Below are positions 5,950 through 9,133 of a DNA stretch of 9,133 bases, piece after piece. The notes under the pieces are model-generated. The model was not told the DNA's origin, did no database searches, and saw nothing but the letters and a program-made list of their open reading frames with translations. The stretch is from an uncultured Bacteroidota bacterium (GTDB lineage: Bacteria; Bacteroidota; Bacteroidia; Bacteroidales; 4484-276), in contig CAIYZW010000086.1 of NCBI GenBank assembly GCA_903930725.1, positions 1-9,133 on the forward strand, given 5' to 3'. A program made the translations under genes and the position numbers. The first letter of the stretch is position 1; each line of letters opens with the position of its first letter.

Positions 5950-7868
5950 TCACCATCCATCTTAAAATACTTTTGTAATAACAAAATGAGGCTATCTTTT
6001 TTGATGGGTTTTGCAATGTAATCGTTACAACCGGCTTTTAGTGCCTTGTCTTTGTCGCCAATGAGTGCATAAGCTGTTTGGGCGATAATTATTACATTTT
6101 TGTTAAACTGACGAATTTGCCGGGTGGCTTCATAACCGTCCATGACCGGCATTTTTATGTCCATCAGCACCAGATCAATGTCGGGGTTATTCCGGCACGT
6201 TTCAACTGCTGCTATTCCGGTTTTTTCCTTCAGTGTTTCTTTACTTAATTTCTTTAACGCCGTTGTTAAAAAGATGTCTGAGGTGAGGTCGTCTTCGGCA
6301 ATTAAAATTTTGATTGATTTCATCTTTTTTTGTTCTAAAATTTCGGTGGGTGCAAAGTTCGTATTATTTGTTTCGTGTTGTTTTCCGTTGGGATGGATTG
6401 TAAAATAAAAAGTTGTGCCTCCTCCAGTGGCAAACTTGCTGCCATTAGGAAACGGCTGGTCTGGTTGCCCGATTTCTTCCTGGCTTTCGACCCAAATGCT
6501 GCCGCCCAGCATTTCGACGTAGGCTTTGGCAATGGTTAGTCCTAATCCGGAACCTTCAAATTGTCGGGTGTCGGATGAATCTACCTGCACAAAACGCTCG
6601 AAAATAAGCTGTTGTTTATTTTTTGGGATTCCAATGCCGGTATCTTTTACCGAAAACTTAAGTGTATTGGCTTCCATCTCGATAAACAAAAGGATGGAAC
6701 CTGCCCTGGTAAATTTTATGGCATTGTCGATCAGGTTGGAAAGGATTGTGTTAAGTTTTTCTTCGTCGGTAAAAACGGTAAAAGCATTATTGGGCAGGTT
6801 ATGATTTAATGTTAATTCAAGCCCTTTGCTTTCGGCTTCGTTTTTATACTGGTCAATCAGAAGATCGGCAAGCTTGATAACGTTTGTTCTGGTAGCCCGG
6901 ATCTCAATTTGCCGGGCATGAATTTGTGAAATCTCTACGATGTCGTTGATGGTTTTTATAAGCCTTTCAGAGCTTTTGTTGATTATTTTAAAATACCGTT
7001 GTCTTTCGGAATCAGTTAGAATATCCTCCTGCATCAGCGACAGGAATCCAAGAATACCATTAAAGGGGGTTCGTATTTCGTGCGAAATATTATTCAAAAA
7101 TGCTGTTTTGAGGTTGTCGCTTTCTTCGGCACGCTCTTTTTCGAGTACTAATTCTTTGGTGCGCACTTCAACTTTTGATTCCAGGTTTTTGTTGGCTTCA
7201 ATAATCTCGGCATTCCGATAATCGAGTTCCTGATTTAGAAAAAAACCTTTCCGGGTATAAAATTCGATATTGTGAGCTGCAAACATCCCGATGAGATTTG
7301 TTGCGATAAAAAAGAAGTTGTTTATCAGAAGCATTTCGGGTTGGATGCGGGCAAAGGTAAGCGCCGCCACATTGAAAAAGATAAGGATGAGCCATCCGGC
7401 AATGGCAGCAAGTAAAAAGCGCAATTTTATAAAGAAATATCCGGCCGAAAATATCACCATCATCCCCGCATAGTAGGCGTAATTGTCGGCAGCTAAAAGG
7501 GTGAGTATTGCGCCACAAAACCCGGAAATAATTAAGCTGATAAAAATAGATGTCTGCCAGATTTTTTTAAAATAGCTGCTAAACGAAAAAATCAATACTG
7601 CACCAAAACTCGGAGTGATTACTGCGTACCTTAGAAAATGAAAAGTGTTTACATATTGTTGGTCTATCCTTGAATCGAGATAGCCAAAACCGGCATAAAT
7701 CATTGTCACCAGCAAAAAGGAAAGCCTGAACTGCTTTATGTTATCTTCAAAATATTTGTTTTTGAAATTTACTTCATTATTATCCCGAAACGAAAGTGTG
7801 AATGGGTTCAGGTGCAACCTTGTAAAAGTCTCATCTTCCGGATAATCAGCAAAAAAAGGGATTTTCAT
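5946..7868 (-). CDS. Hybrid sensor histidine kinase, six-helix membrane sensor + HisKA + HATPase + receiver
   Basis: The 640-residue protein is a complete membrane-bound hybrid kinase. After about 48 cytoplasmic residues come six hydrophobic segments (about 49-66, 79-98, 105-126, 131-148, 150-171, 180-198). A coiled linker (about 208-255) leads to HisKA with the phospho-acceptor His263 in ISHEIRTPFNG. HATPase_c follows, with the N box Asn378/Asn382 (NLIDNAIKFT), G1 DTGIGIP (409-415), the FERFVQVD box (423-430) and G2 GSGLGL (439-444). The C-terminal receiver (about 518-636) has the acidic pocket Glu525-Asp526-Asp527, phospho-acceptor Asp570, Thr598 and Lys620, all intact. No output domain is present, so phosphate must pass to a separate Hpt or regulator. 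An extra loop of about 17 residues (466-482, with PDQPFPNGSKF) separates the last two ATPase strands. The gene lies 27 nt after a paralogous kinase on the same strand, so the two are probably co-transcribed. The signal sensed is unknown. Confidence 0.93.
   Translation of the reverse strand: MKIPFFADYPEDETFTRLHLNPFTLSFRDNNEVNFKNKYFEDNIKQFRLSFLLVTMIYAGFGYLDSRIDQQYVNTFHFLRYAVITPSFGAVLIFSFSSYFKKIWQTSIFISLIISGFCGAILTLLAADNYAYYAGMMVIFSAGYFFIKLRFLLAAIAGWLILIFFNVAALTFARIQPEMLLINNFFFIATNLIGMFAAHNIEFYTRKGFFLNQELDYRNAEIIEANKNLESKVEVRTKELVLEKERAEESDNLKTAFLNNISHEIRTPFNGILGFLSLMQEDILTDSERQRYFKIINKSSERLIKTINDIVEISQIHARQIEIRATRTNVIKLADLLIDQYKNEAESKGLELTLNHNLPNNAFTVFTDEEKLNTILSNLIDNAIKFTRAGSILLFIEMEANTLKFSVKDTGIGIPKNKQQLIFERFVQVDSSDTRQFEGSGLGLTIAKAYVEMLGGSIWVESQEEIGQPDQPFPNGSKFATGGGTTFYFTIHPNGKQHETNNTNFAPTEILEQKKMKSIKILIAEDDLTSDIFLTTALKKLSKETLKEKTGIAAVETCRNNPDIDLVLMDIKMPVMDGYEATRQIRQFNKNVIIIAQTAYALIGDKDKALKAGCNDYIAKPIKKDSLILLLQKYFKMDGD
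6115..6190 (-). repeat. Receiver-domain duplication, copy A (paired with 8053-8128)
   Basis: This 76-nt stretch around the phospho-acceptor Asp codon matches 8053-8128 at 70 of 76 positions, including a 23-nt exact run. The six differences (in Asn, Asp, Ile, Pro, Val and Glu codons) are all synonymous. It reflects recent tandem duplication, gene conversion or strong constraint on the receiver core. Confidence 0.85.
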
Positions 7869-7895
7869 TTTGTTGGGATTGTAGCTGTTTACTGG

Positions 7896-9133
7896 TTATT
7901 TGAAGTATTTAATAATTAACGATTTTAGATTTTCCGTTTTAAGCGGTTTTACGACGTAATCGTTGCAACCTGCGATTAGAGCCTGATCTCTATCGCCCAC
8001 CAAACCGTAGGCAGTTTGAGCGATAATTACCACCTTTTTGTTGAATTTGCGGATTTGCCGGGTGGCCTCATAACCGTCCATTACAGGCATTTTGATGTCC
8101 ATCAGCACCAGATCAATATCGGGATTATCGCGACAGGCTTTAATGGCATCAGCACCATTTACTGCCCTGACCATTTCGCGGCTAAACATTTTCATTGCTT
8201 CGGTAATAAATATCTCGGACGTTTCGTCATCCTCAACAATTAATACTTTAAGTGGTTTGATAAGGAAATCGTTTACAATTTCGGCAGGTTCGTTGCCGGT
8301 GGGGGTTTTCTCGTCGTTTTTGGTAAGGTGAGGGATGGTAAAATAAAAGGTTGAACCCTTTCCTTCTTCGCTTTCGACCCAGATTTTTCCGCCAAGCATT
8401 TCGACATAAGCCTTTGTAATGGCAAGACCCAGACCTGCTCCCTGCATTGCTTTCCGGTCTTCGATATCAGCCTGGACAAACCGCTCGAAAATGGCCTGCT
8501 GCCTGTCGGCAGGAATGCCAATGCCGGTATCTTTGACATAAAACCGGAGGAGAGACGCATTGCAATGCGTCTCTACGGAATATCCGAATTCGATGGAACC
8601 TTCGTTTGAATATTTTATGGCATTTTTTACAAGGTTGGTAAGGATGGCATAAATTTTCTGATGATCGGTGTAAACAAAGGCTGATCGTGAAATTAAGCTG
8701 TTCTTAAATGAAAGAACCATTCCCTTCTTCTCGACTTCGGGACGGAAGAATGTGTAAATAAATTCGATTTGCTCGTTGATGTTTGTCCTGCGAACCGAAA
8801 CTTCCATCAACCCTGCTTCTATCTTTGAAATATCAATAATATCGTTGATGATATTAAGCATCCGGGCACCGCTTTTTTCGATAATACCAATATACTTCTG
8901 CTGCTTTTCGCCAGTAAGGTTTGGTTCTTTGAGCAGATCGGCAAAGCCGAGGATACCATTCATTGGGGTACGGATTTCGTGGCTCATGTTGGCAAGGAAT
9001 GCAGATTTCAGGTGGTCACTCTCTTCAGCATGTTCTTTGGCCATGATTAATTCCTTTTCAGCTAACTTGCGCTCTGTGATGTCCTGAAAACTCACAAGAC
9101 TTGCCCAAATATTCCCAATTTCATCCTTCACAG
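7896..9133 (-). CDS. Hybrid sensor histidine kinase, partial (N-terminus beyond window): PAS/PAC end + HisKA + HATPase + receiver
   Basis: The frame is open to the window edge. About 411 residues are visible, numbered here from the codon at 9131. A GTG at that codon is internal: the first 22 residues ('DEIGNIWASLVSFQDITERK') are the C-cap of a PAS domain, which needs more sequence upstream. A coiled linker, then HisKA with His51 (MSHEIRTPMNG), follows. HATPase_c has Asn166/Asn170 (NLVKNAIKYS), DTGIGIP (201-207), FERFVQ (215-220) and GAGLGL (231-236). The receiver (about 294-411) has Glu300-Asp301-Asp302, phospho-acceptor Asp345, Thr373 and Lys395, all intact. Residues 186-194 (VETHCNASL) are encoded by a 24-bp perfect palindrome set into the ATPase domain. 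The stop lies 27 nt before the start of the second kinase. The protein lacks a visible output domain; the N-terminal sensor is outside the window. Confidence 0.93.
   Translation of the reverse strand, partial: VKDEIGNIWASLVSFQDITERKLAEKELIMAKEHAEESDHLKSAFLANMSHEIRTPMNGILGFADLLKEPNLTGEKQQKYIGIIEKSGARMLNIINDIIDISKIEAGLMEVSVRRTNINEQIEFIYTFFRPEVEKKGMVLSFKNSLISRSAFVYTDHQKIYAILTNLVKNAIKYSNEGSIEFGYSVETHCNASLLRFYVKDTGIGIPADRQQAIFERFVQADIEDRKAMQGAGLGLAITKAYVEMLGGKIWVESEEGKGSTFYFTIPHLTKNDEKTPTGNEPAEIVNDFLIKPLKVLIVEDDETSEIFITEAMKMFSREMVRAVNGADAIKACRDNPDIDLVLMDIKMPVMDGYEATRQIRKFNKKVVIIAQTAYGLVGDRDQALIAGCNDYVVKPLKTENLKSLIIKYFK
8053..8128 (-). repeat. Receiver-domain duplication, copy B (paired with 6115-6190)
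   Basis: Partner of the 76-nt stretch in the downstream kinase. The encoded residues around Asp345 (NPDIDLVLMDIKMP through ATRQI) are identical in both proteins, while the flanking codons diverge more. That places the strongest conservation on the phosphorylation site and its alpha/beta neighbours. Confidence 0.85.
8549..8576. repeat. Interspersed palindromic element in frame within the kinase ATPase domain
   Basis: A perfect, spacer-less 24-bp palindrome occupies 8551-8574: arm AGAGACGCATTG followed at once by its reverse complement. With the flanks it fits a 28-bp form GTAGAGACG...CGTCTCTAC, with a single mismatch at 8550. From memory, such GTAGAGACG palindromes recur as short interspersed repeats in Bacteroidetes and cyanobacterial genomes. 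Here it is translated on the minus strand as VETHCNASL and adds about four residues compared with the paralogous kinase. It could form a strong hairpin in the mRNA. Confidence 0.85.

Noticed and set aside
6142..7518. Several plus- and minus-strand frames of 60-106 codons overlapping the kinase
   Set aside because: They overlap intact HisKA, HATPase and receiver codons and show low-complexity Ser/Phe/Ile-rich translations typical of antisense or shifted frames.
7896..9131. GTG at 9131 as the true start of the upstream kinase
   Set aside because: The sequence begins in the middle of a PAS/PAC module and stays open to the window edge, so the gene continues outside.
1..9133. CRISPR array, tRNA, rRNA, transposase, toxin-antitoxin pair or defence cluster
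   Set aside because: No spaced direct repeats, cloverleaf-like sequence, transposase motifs or terminal inverted repeats with target duplications were seen.

Overview
The window looks like chromosomal DNA of a Bacteroidetes bacterium, probably Bacteroidales or a related marine or sediment lineage. This rests on several signs: AT-leaning DNA, starts with little or no Shine-Dalgarno sequence, TAnnTTTG-type -7 boxes, a SusC/TonB-style receptor ending in Phe, relaxed lipoboxes, and hybrid kinases of the 'ISHEIRTP...LVLMDIKMPVMDGYEATRQIR' type. No marker gene fixes the species.

Left part (1-3452, + strand): a compact TonB-dependent uptake operon. It holds the C-terminal end of an outer-membrane TonB-dependent receptor, a lipoprotein substrate-binding protein of the BtuF/FecB class, a FecCD/BtuC-type permease and a complete ABC ATPase. 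The junctions are tight (9-nt gap, 4-nt ATGA overlap, 13-nt overlap), so the genes are probably translationally coupled. Together they would carry a scarce metal chelate (siderophore, heme-like compound or corrinoid) across both membranes. The substrate cannot be read from the sequence, and any upstream riboswitch or Fur site lies outside the window.

Middle part (3453-5540): two minus-strand genes. One is a PG_binding_1 + GH19 endolysin/chitinase-like enzyme with no signal peptide. The other is a cupin with a twin-arginine signal. Around them are short coding-looking stretches (3506-3613 minus; 5225-5356 plus) that may be small genes or gene remnants. The stretch 5118-5540 has no confident gene; it holds a candidate promoter and a perfect inverted repeat just ahead of the next gene.

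Right part (5541-9133): a small plus-strand lipoprotein with a coiled-coil body built on a repeated [LIF]DS[IL] motif. It faces two minus-strand hybrid sensor histidine kinases in tandem, 27 nt apart. The downstream kinase (5946-7868) is complete, with six membrane helices, HisKA, HATPase and a receiver. The upstream kinase (7896 to the window edge) is cut off and begins inside a PAS/PAC module. The two are close paralogues: a 76-nt receiver stretch differs at only six, all synonymous, positions.

The most notable signal is a perfect 24-bp palindrome, of the GTAGAGACG...CGTCTCTAC interspersed type, lying in frame within the ATP-binding domain of the upstream kinase. It is translated as an extra hairpin loop. 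I see no tRNA, rRNA, CRISPR array, insertion sequence or clear new defence-type system.
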